A DNA stretch of 64,000 nucleotides from the NCBI RefSeq assembly GCF_900240995.1, contig NZ_LT965955.1, forward strand, positions 62,001-126,000, read 5' to 3'. This DNA comes from Bacillus sp. Marseille-P3661 (GTDB lineage: Bacteria; Bacillota; Bacilli; Bacillales; Bacillaceae_J). Position numbers and translations under genes: made by a program. Below, one piece after another: positions 1 through 9,857 of the stretch. The stretch's first letter is position 1, and each line of letters starts with the position of its first letter. Below the pieces are notes generated by a model that ran no database searches, was not told where the DNA came from, and saw nothing but the letters and a program-made list of their open reading frames with translations.

Positions 1-877
<877 letters not shown>

Positions 878-956
878 GGTTTGATTGCTCAAACTTAAAC
901 TGACTTGGTTGTTGAACTAGAGTTCAACTTGTTTTGCACGCTTGACATTTTGTTTA

Positions 957-970
957 GTTTTCAAAGAACA
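957..970 (-). promoter_or_regulatory. boxA-like rRNA leader element
   Basis: The minus strand reads TGTTCTTTGAAAAC in the leader between the rRNA promoter and the 16S 5' end. This is the conserved Bacillus rRNA leader segment that resembles the Nus-factor boxA used for rRNA antitermination. The role is inferred from position and sequence. Confidence 0.6.
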
Positions 971-987
971 TTTTTGTAACATCATTT

Positions 988-1016
988 ATGTTACTATAAC
1001 ATTTTTGTTTTGTCAA
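988..1016 (-). promoter_or_regulatory. rRNA promoter P2 (sigma-A type)
   Basis: On the minus strand there is a perfect -35 TTGACA at 1011-1016, a 17-nt spacer, and a -10 TAACAT at 988-993. It lies about 110 nt upstream of the 16S 5' end and fits a promoter-proximal rrn P2. Confidence 0.75.
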
Positions 1017-1082
1017 CATTTTTCGACATACTTCTTCTCGTTACAAAGTGTATTATATATACCTCGTAACAGCAACTTTTAT

Positions 1083-1111
1083 AATATACCACCTTCATTA
1101 ATTAAAGTCAA
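1083..1111 (-). promoter_or_regulatory. rRNA promoter P1 (sigma-A type)
   Basis: On the minus strand: -35 TTGACT at 1106-1111, a 17-nt spacer, and -10 TATATT at 1083-1088, about 95 bp upstream of P2. A tandem P1/P2 pair is the normal layout of Bacillus rRNA operons. Confidence 0.75.
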
Positions 1112-1170
1112 CTTACTTTTTTAAAAAAAGTTATATATGTTTGCGTTGCTCTTTTTCCACTTAAACAAAA

Positions 1171-1216
1171 ATATCTAAGCCAAGACTATTAAAAGTAATA
1201 GTAAGGACCTAGATAT
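1171..1216 (-). terminator. Rho-independent terminator after bofA
   Basis: On the minus strand a long imperfect stem (ATATCTA...TAGATAT, with ACTATT/AATAGT around the loop) is followed by a T-rich run. It separates bofA from the rRNA promoters. Confidence 0.7.
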
Positions 1217-1251
1217 GTTAAGAATTAAATATAAACCTAAATTTCGTTAAA

Positions 1252-1530
1252 TCATAAAATCATATGTTCAATTGCAAACAGAGCGATTATGCCTGGAATA
1301 CCCAATATCCCAGATACAGCAGCTGTTACTAAATTTATCGGAACATGTAAATCTACCAACATTCCAAGCGAATTAATTAAAAATAATCCCAAAGCCCCGA
1401 CCATCACTTTTACTAGTACCTGTCCTGCTACTCTAACGGGTTTAATTGGAGCACCTAATATAAGCAATATTCCTATTAAACCTCCGAGCATAACAACAAT
1501 TGTTACTGGCTCAAGCATATTAATGTCCAC
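1252..1530 (-). CDS. bofA: Pro-sigma-K processing inhibitor BofA
   Basis: BofA is an integral membrane protein of the outer forespore membrane. It holds the SpoIVFB protease inactive, with SpoIVFA, until the forespore signal releases pro-sigma-K processing in the mother cell. The protein is almost entirely hydrophobic, with two or three membrane segments, and ends in the family hallmark HVPINLVTAAVSGILGIPG. I chose the GTG at 1530 (92 aa) because GGAGGG lies 10 nt upstream. The more upstream ATG at 1560 lacks a ribosome site, and ATG 1518 would give 88 aa, closest to the B. subtilis length (87). It lies between yaaL and the rRNA operon, as in B. subtilis. Confidence 0.93.
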   Translation of the reverse strand: MDINMLEPVTIVVMLGGLIGILLILGAPIKPVRVAGQVLVKVMVGALGLFLINSLGMLVDLHVPINLVTAAVSGILGIPGIIALFAIEHMIL

Positions 1531-1599
1531 TTGTATACCACCCTCCATACTTTGTCCCATTTATTACTTATCTTTATGAAAGGAGTATATAAAAAAGAA

Positions 1600-1623
1600 C
1601 AGAGGTTGTTTTACAAACCTCTG
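1600..1623 (-). terminator. Terminator between yaaL and bofA
   Basis: CAGAGGTT pairs with AACCTCTG around an 7-nt loop on the minus strand, followed by TTCTTTTTT. It abuts the yaaL stop codon and would end the dnaX-ebfC-recR-yaaL transcript. Confidence 0.8.
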
Positions 1624-1830
1624 CTACTTTTGTCGGATTTTCGCCTCACGAACCATATAAAAATACTTTACTTCAGCTAATTTATAATAATATAGTAGTT
1701 CCTCTGAGGGTTCTACCGCTTTTTCAACTAACGTTTTATTCCTCATCCATTCATCTTTAAGATTAGTTATTAATTCCCAAAGATTATTTTCAATAGTTTT
1801 ATTAAGTCTGCCTTTTCTGCGAAAGAACAT
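1624..1830 (-). CDS. yaaL: YaaL family protein (DUF2508)
   Basis: This is a 68-aa, charged, helical protein of unknown function conserved next to recR in Bacilli. It begins MFFRRKGRLNKT and carries the WELITNLKDEWMRNKTL segment typical of the family. There is no signal peptide or membrane segment, so it is cytosolic. It is the last gene of the dnaX-ebfC-recR-yaaL cluster, 14 bp after recR, and is closed by a terminator at its stop codon. The product name rests on synteny plus sequence resemblance; its function is not known. Confidence 0.9.
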   Translation of the reverse strand: MFFRRKGRLNKTIENNLWELITNLKDEWMRNKTLVEKAVEPSEELLYYYKLAEVKYFYMVREAKIRQK

Positions 1831-1844
1831 AAAATCCCCCCGGA

Positions 1845-2441
1845 TTAGAGCTCACGTCTACCTTCTAGCGCTTTAGATAATGTCACTTCGTCAGCATATT
1901 CCAGATCACCGCCAACCGGTAATCCATGGGCAATCCTTGTAATTCGGATTCCCGTTGGCTTTACTAAACGTGAAATATACATGGCAGTAGCTTCACCTTC
2001 GATATTTGGGTTTGTAGCTAGAATAATTTCTTTAACTTCATCATCCTGTAGTCTTTTTAGAAGTTCTGAAATCTTTATGTCCTCGGGACCTATCCCATCC
2101 ATCGGCGAAATAGCCCCATGAAGGACATGATATAAACCATGATATTCTCTCATTTTTTCCATTGCTATTACATCTTTAGGATCTTGCACGATACAAATGA
2201 CACTTCGGTCGCGATGGTTATCATCACAAATGGAACAAGGATCCCTGTCAGTAATATTAAAACAAACAGAACAATGCTTTAGGTTCCGTTTAGCATTAAC
2301 TAATGCTTTTCCAAAATCCAGAACATCATCTTCTTTCATTTTTAAGACAAAAAAGGCCAGACGAACGGCTGTTTTAGGACCGATACCTGGCAATTTCATA
2401 AAGCTATCTATTAGCTTCGCAATTGGTTCAGGGTAATGCAT
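1845..2441 (-). CDS. recR: Recombination protein RecR
   Basis: RecR works with RecF and RecO to load RecA onto SSB-coated gapped DNA. At 198 aa it has the normal length. In order: an N-terminal helix-hairpin-helix with [13 protein letters not shown] (residues about 17-29), a C4 zinc finger starting CSVCFNI and closing at CSIC (about 57-72), and a Toprim domain (about 80-175). The Walker-like [11 protein letters not shown] segment lies in the Toprim domain. It is 19 bp downstream of ebfC and part of the dnaX operon, so replication and repair proteins are made together. Confidence 0.98.
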   Translation of the reverse strand: MHYPEPIAKLIDSFMKLPGIGPKTAVRLAFFVLKMKEDDVLDFGKALVNAKRNLKHCSVCFNITDRDPCSICDDNHRDRSVICIVQDPKDVIAMEKMREYHGLYHVLHGAISPMDGIGPEDIKISELLKRLQDDEVKEIILATNPNIEGEATAMYISRLVKPTGIRITRIAHGLPVGGDLEYADEVTLSKALEGRREL

Positions 2442-2460
2442 TATATTATATCCTCTCTAA

Positions 2461-2784
2461 TTAAAATAACCCTGGGATATTCATTCCCTTTGTAAATTGT
2501 CCCATTGTTTCATTTGTTTTTTCATCAACCTTTTTTAATGCATCATTTGTTGCAGCTAACACTAAATCCTGGAGCATTTCAATATCCTCAGGATCGACAA
2601 CCTCTTCCTTGATTTTAACCTCTTTTACTTCTTTTGCTCCTGATACAGTTACTGTAACCATTCCGCCACCTGCAGTTCCTTCAAAAACCATTGCCATTAG
2701 TTCTTCCTGTGATTGTTGCATTTTCTTTTGCATCTTTTGCATCTGTTTCATCATATTATTCATATTTCCCATTCCACCACGCAT
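2461..2784 (-). CDS. ebfC: Nucleoid-associated protein, YbaB/EbfC family
   Basis: This is a small (107 aa) dimeric DNA-binding protein of the YbaB/EbfC family (YaaK in B. subtilis). It has a Met/Gln-rich N-terminal helix, a central beta region ([20 protein letters not shown]) and a C-terminal helix ending GMNIPGLF. Family members coat DNA with low specificity. It lies between dnaX (16 bp) and recR (19 bp) as in most bacteria. A good ribosome site (AAAGGAGG) precedes the ATG. The exact cellular role in Bacillus is unsettled. Confidence 0.96.
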   Translation of the reverse strand: MRGGMGNMNNMMKQMQKMQKKMQQSQEELMAMVFEGTAGGGMVTVTVSGAKEVKEVKIKEEVVDPEDIEMLQDLVLAATNDALKKVDEKTNETMGQFTKGMNIPGLF

Positions 2785-2800
2785 TATAGTGAAACCTCCT

Positions 2801-4489
2801 TTAATCTTTAATTTCTATAAGATCAGAACCAAATAATTTTTTTGCTTCTGATATTAATGGGTCTTCCTCTTGCACCTCATCAGAACTACTTTCATTTCGT
2901 TGATCGCGAATGAACTCTTCCTTAATCTTTTCCCACTCTTCAATGGTTATCGCTAACATCCGCATTTCTGAACCTACTGTCTCTTTTAGGGTCAATTCAA
3001 TAATATCACGCTTATTATTCGATGCCATCTGACAATGAAATTCATGCTTAAACGCTAGGACAAAGGCTGTTTTAGATGCAGCTACTACTTTAGCATCAAG
3101 CAACATGGCCTGCGCAGCAATTTCTCTGTTTTTTAAATTATTTAAAAAGCTCCCCCATTGACTAGCAACGAAATTCAAGTCCTGTTTTGACGCTGCTTTT
3201 AACATTTCTTTAATAGGACCAACAGGTGTTTTAAAAGATCGTTTCGATGCTACCTTAGTTGCTTTTTTATCTTTTTCCGCGGACTGTTCAGAACTAGAGC
3301 CAACTGTAATCCCTTGTTTCTTTACTTTTTCTAACTCAGTTTCTAATTCAGTGACTCGTTTTAAGAGACTTTCTATCTCTTGATTTGATCCAGTACCACC
3401 AGAATACTCTAATTGACATAAATTCACTAATGCCAATTCAAGAAAAATTTTGGGATGGTTAGTCCACTTCATTTCTTGTTGACTCTCATTTAATTTACCT
3501 ATAATCCCATATATTAAATCCGCTGGGGTAGCTTGCGACAAGCTTTTAAATTGATCATCTACAACAGCTCGTTCCAACATCCCTTCTAAATGTGGTGCTG
3601 TTTGGTATAACAAAAGATCACGGAAGTAAAAAATCAAATCTTCAATAAAACGATTCGGCTCTTTACCTAAGTTTATTAATTGATCTACTGTATGAAGAGC
3701 TTGAACTACATCACGATTTAATATAGCTTGTGCGGCTTCAATTAAGAATCCTTGTGAAACTGCACCTGTAATTGACAATACATCTTCAGTTGTTACTTTA
3801 TCATCACTAAAGGATATCGCCTGGTCTAGTAAACTTAGCGCATCACGCATACCGCCTTCTGCTGCTTTAGCGATAAGCTGCAAGGCCCCTTCCTCAAGGG
3901 TTACTCGTTGAGCATCTGTAATTTCTTTCATACGTTCAACCATAAAACGAGGTGAAATCCTTTTGAACTCGAATCGCTGACATCTCGAAATGATCGTTAA
4001 AGGTATCTTATGCTGTTCAGTCGTTGCTAAAATAAAAATAACATGTTTCGGCGGTTCTTCTAATGTTTTTAACAATGCATTAAAAGCTCCAATTGATAGC
4101 ATATGCACTTCATCTATTATGTAGACTTTATAACGTACAGAACTTGGCGCATATTTTACCTTATCACGAATATCCCGAATTTCTTCAACACCGTTATTCG
4201 ATGCAGCATCTATTTCAATCACATCAGAAATGGAACCATCTGTTATGCCACGACAAGCGGCGCATTCGTTACACGGCTCACTAACAGGTGCTTTCTCACA
4301 ATTTACTGCTTTGGCAAGTATTTTGGCAGCACTTGTTTTACCTGTTCCACGAGGTCCTGAAAATAAATAAGCATGGGAGAATTTCTCTTGGACAAGAGCA
4401 TTTTGTAGTGTTCTAGTTATATGTTCTTGGCCTACAACATCGTGAAAAACCTGTGGTCTCCAAACCCTATATAATGCTTGATAAGCCAT
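2801..4489 (-). CDS. dnaX: DNA polymerase III subunit tau/gamma
   Basis: DnaX is the ATPase of the clamp loader and, as tau, links polymerase to helicase. It is 562 aa from the ATG at 4489, which is 8 nt after GGAAGG and begins MAYQALYRV like orthologues. An upstream GTG would add three residues. Seen in order: Walker [10 protein letters not shown] (about residue 45), a four-Cys zinc module (starting [10 protein letters not shown]), Walker [13 protein letters not shown] sensor motif (IISRCQRF), and a C-terminal tail ending DLIEIKD. I saw no clear slippery heptamer for gamma production. It heads the dnaX-ebfC-recR-yaaL operon, just after the SRP RNA gene. Confidence 0.98.
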   Translation of the reverse strand: MAYQALYRVWRPQVFHDVVGQEHITRTLQNALVQEKFSHAYLFSGPRGTGKTSAAKILAKAVNCEKAPVSEPCNECAACRGITDGSISDVIEIDAASNNGVEEIRDIRDKVKYAPSSVRYKVYIIDEVHMLSIGAFNALLKTLEEPPKHVIFILATTEQHKIPLTIISRCQRFEFKRISPRFMVERMKEITDAQRVTLEEGALQLIAKAAEGGMRDALSLLDQAISFSDDKVTTEDVLSITGAVSQGFLIEAAQAILNRDVVQALHTVDQLINLGKEPNRFIEDLIFYFRDLLLYQTAPHLEGMLERAVVDDQFKSLSQATPADLIYGIIGKLNESQQEMKWTNHPKIFLELALVNLCQLEYSGGTGSNQEIESLLKRVTELETELEKVKKQGITVGSSSEQSAEKDKKATKVASKRSFKTPVGPIKEMLKAASKQDLNFVASQWGSFLNNLKNREIAAQAMLLDAKVVAASKTAFVLAFKHEFHCQMASNNKRDIIELTLKETVGSEMRMLAITIEEWEKIKEEFIRDQRNESSSDEVQEEDPLISEAKKLFGSDLIEIKD

Positions 4490-4636
4490 CTCCCACACCT
4501 TCCTTCTTTAATAAACTAAAATTCAATATATACATACTAGTCTATTATACCTGATTGCCTGTTAATTTTCCAAAGTTACCTGTAGAGCGGATAATAGAAA
4601 GATCGGTGTAATCAATATTTTCCTGAATTGCAAAAA

Positions 4637-4666
4637 AACAACTCACCTAATTTAAGATGAGTTGTT
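4637..4666 (-). terminator. Terminator of the SRP RNA gene
   Basis: AACAACTCATC pairs with GGTGAGTTGTT on the minus strand, followed by a T-run. It lies immediately downstream of the SRP RNA 3' end and upstream of dnaX. Confidence 0.85.
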
Positions 4667-4676
4667 CACATGTCCT

Positions 4677-4957
4677 CAAATTTGCCGTGCACCTTCTGTC
4701 GATAATGCTACCATAAGCGTTACTTAAGCAGTTAGCTCGGCCCAGGCAACCCTACGGCACACGGGATGGTCCACTTACTGCTGCTTCCTTCCGGACCTGA
4801 CAGGGTTCATGGGTTCCCGTTGCGTAGGACCCAGACGTCAACACCACTTACTTAAGGCAGACCTTACGGTAGCAAACCTCGAGAAGGGATTCAGCCTCGC
4901 TACAGCGGATTGCGAGTACAGGGCACCGCTACCTCCCCGCCTAGCACGGCAAATTTG
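4677..4957 (-). ncRNA. scr: Signal recognition particle RNA (scRNA, long Bacillus type)
   Basis: The minus strand carries a roughly 280-nt RNA whose ends pair perfectly (CAAATTTGCCGTGC with GCACGGCAAATTTG). The 5' GGCGGGGAGGTAGCGGTGCC segment is the Alu-domain motif. The apical domain-IV region, containing TGTCAGGTCCGGAAGGAAGCAGC, is the Ffh-binding SRP signature. The length and Alu domain show the long SRP RNA of Bacilli rather than the short 4.5S form. It targets nascent membrane and secreted proteins with Ffh and FtsY. The position between tadA and dnaX is conserved. The ends are set from the pairing and may differ by a few bases. Confidence 0.97.
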
Positions 4958-5024
4958 AGAACATATTTAATTTTTTTCGATTTGACTAACGCATAACCAA
5001 GTATATAGTGTTTCGTTTAAAAAA

Positions 5025-5564
<540 letters not shown>

Positions 5565-5665
5565 TCAAACTGTTTAGTTCTTTTCTACATTATAAAGGAG
5601 AATTGCCTTAAAAGTAAAAGCAAGAAAATCTGTGCTTATTAAATTAGTGGTTGCATAGATATAAA

Positions 5666-5830
5666 GTGAAACCTCCGTCATCAGGGACATTGACGGTTAG
5701 TCCCTAAAGGGAGGACCTAAAGGCTCTTGAGTCAATCGGGGTTTCACAGGCTGTCTATACCACAAAGGTTGCCCTTCCTATCGATATGGGTTCCTTCTCA
5801 ATATCTTGTGGTAGGGGTATTGCAGCCTGT
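5666..5830. ncRNA. Unidentified structured element (two nested hairpin modules) upstream of yaaH
   Basis: This is a 165-bp stretch between divergent tadA and yaaH. Module 1 (5666-5747) is closed by GTGAAACC/GGTTTCAC. Inside it are CCGTCA/TGACGG (5675-5696) and a loop GGGAC that can pair with GTCCC at 5700-5704 (pseudoknot geometry). Module 2 (5746-5830) is closed by ACAGGCTG/CAGCCTGT, with an inner ACCACAA/TTGTGGT. It ends 37 nt before the yaaH start, so on the plus strand it would be a 5' leader. I do not recognise it as a named riboswitch. It could be a leader RNA, a small RNA or a degenerate mobile repeat. Confidence 0.5.
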
Positions 5831-5867
5831 TAAACCGGGATAAGCGAAGGTAAAAGGAGGGAATTTC

Positions 5868-7154
5868 ATGCAGATTCATGTAGTTCGGCCCGGACAATCG
5901 TTATTTGGCATCGCTCAAACATATGGGACAACAGTTCAAGCGGTTGCACAGGCTAATGAAATATCAGCACAAGAGTCACTTGTTGTCGGTCAGGCACTCG
6001 TTATTCCTATTGTTGGTAGATTTTATTTTGTCCAACAAGGAGATTCATTATATTCCATCGGACAAAAATTCGGAATTAACTATCAACGACTTGCACAAAT
6101 AAATGGACTTAGCCCTAATCAACCTTTATCTATTGGGTTTAGGTTGTATATTCCACCTACTCCTAAAAGGGATGTTGAAGTAACTGCATACGTTGAACCA
6201 AGAGGGGACACAGTAAGTCCTGAATTAGAAGCATCTGCACGAAGACACGCTCAATTCTTAACATACTTAGCTCCTTTTAGCTTTAATATCAAACGCGACG
6301 GTACTTTAATAGAACCACCGTTAAACGACTTTCCTGCTATAGCTAGAAATAACCGCGTTACACTCATGATGGTTGTTACCAATCTAGAGGAAGGGCAATT
6401 CAGTGATGAGCTAGGGCAAATTATCTTAAATAACCAAGAGGTGCAGAACACTTTAATTAGGAATATCATTGATACTGCCAATAAATACGGTTTTAGAGAT
6501 ATTCACTTTGATATGGAATTCTTACGCCCTGCTGACCGCGAGGCATACAATCAATTCTTAAGAACTGTAAAGCAACGGTTGCCTGAAGGATTTCTATTAT
6601 CAACTGCCTTAGCACCTAAAACGAGTGCAACGCAAGAAGGTGAATGGTATGAAGCGCACGATTATAAAGCACATGGAGAAATTGTTGACTTCGTTATTAT
6701 TATGACTTATGAGTGGGGATATAGTGGAGGGCCCGCAATGGCGGTTTCACCTATCGGTCCTGTACGTGAGGTATTAGAGTATGCCTTAACGGAAATGCCT
6801 GGATCTAAAATTATGATGGGCCAAAACCTATATGGCTATGATTGGACCTTACCATACGTAGCTGGAGGTGAATATGCGAAAGCAATCAGCCCACAAGAGG
6901 CAATTAGAATCGCAAGAACAAACAATGTGCCTATCCAATATGATGCCGAAGCACAAGCGCCTACCTTTAATTATACGGATGCAGAAGGAAAAGAACACGA
7001 AGTATGGTTTGAGGATGCAAGATCGATTCAGGCAAAATTTGATTTAATAAAAGAATTAGGGTTAAGGGGAATAAGCTATTGGAAACTAGGGCTCGCTTTT
7101 CCACAAAACTGGTTGCTTATCCGAGAAAACTTTAATGTTGTGAAGAACCAATAA
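5868..7154 (+). CDS. yaaH: Spore cortex-lytic/peptidoglycan glycosidase, LysM-LysM-GH18 (YaaH/SleL)
   Basis: This 428-aa protein has two N-terminal LysM repeats (residues about 2-46 and 50-95) and then a GH18 family domain with the active-site strand DIHFDMEF (about 208-215). It matches YaaH/SleL, an N-acetylglucosaminidase that cuts muramic-lactam cortex fragments during germination; B. subtilis YaaH is a spore-coat protein. There is no signal peptide, as expected for a protein made in the mother cell and deposited on the spore. A strong ribosome site (AAGGAGGG) precedes the ATG. It is transcribed against the flanking replication-codirectional genes, as in B. subtilis, with an unusual structured leader in front. 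Confidence 0.93.
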   Translation: MQIHVVRPGQSLFGIAQTYGTTVQAVAQANEISAQESLVVGQALVIPIVGRFYFVQQGDSLYSIGQKFGINYQRLAQINGLSPNQPLSIGFRLYIPPTPKRDVEVTAYVEPRGDTVSPELEASARRHAQFLTYLAPFSFNIKRDGTLIEPPLNDFPAIARNNRVTLMMVVTNLEEGQFSDELGQIILNNQEVQNTLIRNIIDTANKYGFRDIHFDMEFLRPADREAYNQFLRTVKQRLPEGFLLSTALAPKTSATQEGEWYEAHDYKAHGEIVDFVIIMTYEWGYSGGPAMAVSPIGPVREVLEYALTEMPGSKIMMGQNLYGYDWTLPYVAGGEYAKAISPQEAIRIARTNNVPIQYDAEAQAPTFNYTDAEGKEHEVWFEDARSIQAKFDLIKELGLRGISYWKLGLAFPQNWLLIRENFNVVKNQ

Positions 7155-7161
7155 AATGTTA

Positions 7162-7193
7162 GAGCATGTGATGCATTATAGCTTCACATGCTC
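7162..7193 (+). terminator. Hairpin after yaaH, possibly bidirectional
   Basis: GAGCATGTGA pairs with TCACATGCTC, 8 nt after the yaaH stop. The following T content is modest on the plus strand. It lies between convergent yaaH and the FAD oxidoreductase gene and may serve both. Confidence 0.6.
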
Positions 7194-7221
7194 CTTAAAT
7201 GTATTTTTAATACCACTATTA

Positions 7222-9117
7222 TTAAAAGGTTGTTTCAGACTTGAGCTTATTAATCAATCCTGCTTGAATATAATAAATTTCCTTATTTTTTAGAACTCGA
7301 TCATTAGGAATCATTTCATATATTTTAGAATCAATCAAGCCCATTTCAAACAAATTCTTCCAATGTAAAGCTGGTTTATTTGAACCTTCAACCAAAACAC
7401 TGCTTATTATTTGAGCTGCCAAATCTCTAGTTAAAGGAGTTGACTCTCCACTTAAGAAATGACCCAAATCTGTTATTTCCTGAGTCTTTTCTTGATAAAT
7501 CTCAGGATTAGCCCTTTGAATTAAATTCATAAATGAATAGACAAAAGGATGAGAATCGAGTGATTTTTCGATTGGAAGTTTATTTTCATAACCTGCAACA
7601 ACTAGACCATAATCCATCAAAGTTTGTATCGCTTTGTCATACCATTCATTTTCATATGGGTAATTTAACTGAAAATGCTCAAGGTATGCACCTTGATGTT
7701 GCAACGTAGATCTTAACTTTTCAATAAGCGGTTTATCCTTTGATAATTCTCGGACGCTTATATTATGGTTGATAGCTAAAGCCGCTGCTGCACCAGCCGC
7801 CTCTCCCGTCGCCATTCCCGTTGCCACAATGCGAGCACTTCCTGCAGCAAGTGAGGAGAAACCCACTGACCGACCCACAACAAGTAGGTCCTCTATTCCT
7901 ATCGGAACAAGTGAGCGAAATGGTATGCCATATTCAAGCGGGTGAGCTATTACATAACCATAATCGTCGACTGATTGAGCTTGGACATCTACAGGATAGC
8001 CCCCAATCGCAATTGTATCCCAATGATCCTCATTTTTCCAAAGATCTGACATCGGAAGCTGGTATTCAGCTAGTATATGTCTCGTTTCTCTTACATACAG
8101 TTCTGGAGGATAATCGGCTATTTGGGCATTTTCAAAACCAGGGAACTCCTTTTTTAAGAAATCTAATATATGATTCGTTTCCTGTTTACCTTTTTCCATG
8201 CCGGCATTGATCGATTGAGCATCCAAACCATTTACATCAAAAATTTGCAAAGCATTGATATAAACGTCATCGCCTATCTTAGCCATATTCAAGCCACGCA
8301 GCCTAGTATTATCTTCAACTGGTTTATAATCAAAATGAAGATCATTAAACCCCCATGCTACATGATCATTCATGTTTGCATAGCCAAACTTTCTTGATTC
8401 TACAGTTTGTTTCACACCGTTCCAGTCTACATTTTTATAATGCAAAACTAAGGTGACTGCCATTTTTTTATCCTCTATACCTATATCTTCGCCCCCTATA
8501 AAGTATGGTACACCAGCCGCCACCGCAAAATCTGCATCCTGAGTCGCATCAATCCATTGCTCTGCACGAACAATATAGGTTTCATTCTGATCGTTTACGA
8601 TAACACCTTCTATACTATTTCCTTCTTTATTCAACTTGACTTCTTTTATAGAGGTACTTAGCGCAAGTGTTAAATTCCCTTCAGCCTCAGCCATCTTTAG
8701 AAAAATTGACTTAGCCTCTTCAATCCCAAATGAATTATAGAGACTCAACTGATTATGCCACTCTTTAAAAATCCCTTGAGATGTCCATTTATTATCTATA
8801 CCTTTAGGAAAATCAATAAAATTCATCTCTCCGTATGTAAATAAACCACCTAAGCCATCACGGCGCTCAATTAATAACGTCTTTTTACCATTACGAGCAG
8901 CAGATAGCGCCGCTGCAACACCTTCAGGTTCTCCCCCCATCACAACAATCTCATAAACCGATTCTCGCAATGGGTGTTTTTCAATTTGATCACCAACATT
9001 TGCCGCTGTTTCTTCAACCTGTACTTCTTGCTCAGTTCCTCTGTTTTCTTCCCTTCCCCCTAAACTACAGGCAGTCAACATCAAAAATAACATACAAATA
9101 ATTGCCCAGCTCTTCAT
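7222..9117 (-). CDS. FAD-dependent oxidoreductase, predicted lipoprotein
   Basis: The protein is 631 aa from ATG 9117, preceded by AAAGGGGA. The longer reading frame to 9159 lacks a ribosome site. It starts with a lipoprotein signal (MKSWAIICMLFLMLTAC, Cys17), followed by a Glu-rich linker. A Rossmann FAD-binding segment follows (EIVVMGGEPEGVAAALSAAR, then LLIERRDGLGG), typical of the FAD_oxidored (Pfam) group. A second FAD-contact region, DLLVVGRSVG, lies in the middle. The C-terminal 150 residues look like a separate helical domain. Substrate is unknown. A flavoprotein anchored outside the membrane is unusual in this family. It is monocistronic and convergent with yaaH. Confidence 0.85.
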   Translation of the reverse strand: MKSWAIICMLFLMLTACSLGGREENRGTEQEVQVEETAANVGDQIEKHPLRESVYEIVVMGGEPEGVAAALSAARNGKKTLLIERRDGLGGLFTYGEMNFIDFPKGIDNKWTSQGIFKEWHNQLSLYNSFGIEEAKSIFLKMAEAEGNLTLALSTSIKEVKLNKEGNSIEGVIVNDQNETYIVRAEQWIDATQDADFAVAAGVPYFIGGEDIGIEDKKMAVTLVLHYKNVDWNGVKQTVESRKFGYANMNDHVAWGFNDLHFDYKPVEDNTRLRGLNMAKIGDDVYINALQIFDVNGLDAQSINAGMEKGKQETNHILDFLKKEFPGFENAQIADYPPELYVRETRHILAEYQLPMSDLWKNEDHWDTIAIGGYPVDVQAQSVDDYGYVIAHPLEYGIPFRSLVPIGIEDLLVVGRSVGFSSLAAGSARIVATGMATGEAAGAAAALAINHNISVRELSKDKPLIEKLRSTLQHQGAYLEHFQLNYPYENEWYDKAIQTLMDYGLVVAGYENKLPIEKSLDSHPFVYSFMNLIQRANPEIYQEKTQEITDLGHFLSGESTPLTRDLAAQIISSVLVEGSNKPALHWKNLFEMGLIDSKIYEMIPNDRVLKNKEIYYIQAGLINKLKSETTF

Positions 9118-9480
9118 AACGTCCCCTTTCAAAATCAATGCTTTATTAAAACACATCACTTTAAGATTTTATCACAATTATTCTTTCAATTATTTGAAAA
9201 ATCGGTGATTTTGTTAGTTAAGTAGGATAGTTATTGAAGATTGTAAATAGGAGAAAAAATAATAATAACGAGGCAACATAGCACTTAATAAACATAAGCC
9301 TAGACTACTTTTTTTCTACACTACACCCAGCTTCATAAAGTCTAACTAGGCCACACAACAATGATAGAAAACATAATGCATTAATTCACACGCATATAAA
9401 TTGTAGAATAGCAGTCTAGATTTATTTAACAATTTATTAGAACAATACTGTTTGTCTCTGTTTCTAAACAAAGTTTATCT
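9118..9480. other. Intergenic region without recognisable genes
   Basis: This is 363 bp of AT-rich sequence between the FAD lipoprotein gene and the GlnR-family gene, both on the minus strand. It must hold the promoter of the lipoprotein gene and the end of the amtB operon. I see no strong hairpin with a T-tract and no conserved ORF. Confidence 0.6.
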
Positions 9481-9828
9481 CTATTTATAATGCCCCCTCT
9501 TATTAAGCACTTCTACGATCTTTTCCCTTGTAATTTTCGTAAAAGTATTTTTTGATTTATCAACAGGGACAATGTTATCCAAGTGATCCCTTGAAGCGAA
9601 TACAGCCTTAATTCCAGCGATATTTACCTTTTGGTCTATTAGTGATTTTATCTCAAGAAAGCGGCTTATATCATTCATTGAAAAGATCCTTTGTTTCCCC
9701 TCGTTTCTTTCCGGTTTAATAAGACCTTGCTCCTCATAGTATCTTATTTGCCGAGCAGATAAGCTGGTTATTTCCTTAACCACACTAATCGGGAATATTG
9801 CCAAATGGGGAGGAATTTGATTGATCAC
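9481..9828 (-). CDS. MerR-family regulator, GlnR/TnrA type
   Basis: This 115-aa protein carries an N-terminal winged helix-turn-helix (residues about 13-80) with SLSARQIRYYEEQGLIKPER, the MerR/GlnR recognition region, and LFP-type lead-in AIFPISVV as in GlnR. The following KSLIDQKVNIAGIKAVF matches the GlnR segment. The C-terminus is short (ends LNKRGHYK), where GlnR and TnrA sense feedback-inhibited glutamine synthetase. The GTG start lies 10 nt after GGAGG. It is the last gene of the amtB operon, whose promoter carries perfect GlnR/TnrA boxes, so autoregulation by nitrogen status is likely. I cannot decide between GlnR and TnrA. Confidence 0.88.
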   Translation of the reverse strand: MINQIPPHLAIFPISVVKEITSLSARQIRYYEEQGLIKPERNEGKQRIFSMNDISRFLEIKSLIDQKVNIAGIKAVFASRDHLDNIVPVDKSKNTFTKITREKIVEVLNKRGHYK

Positions 9829-9857
9829 GAATGAATAGCCTCCTTTCTACTAATCTA

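Noticed and set aside
942-1124. 60-aa reading frame in the rRNA leader
   Set aside because: It overlaps the rRNA promoters and leader, is made of low-complexity AT-rich codons and has no ribosome site.
5666-5830. Known riboswitch classes (c-di-AMP ydaO, SAM, glycine, cobalamin, c-di-GMP, guanidine)
   Set aside because: The conserved core sequences of these classes as I know them are not present. A covariance-model search would settle it.
7821-8210. 129-aa frame opposite the FAD lipoprotein gene
   Set aside because: It is an antisense shadow with no ribosome site or domain.
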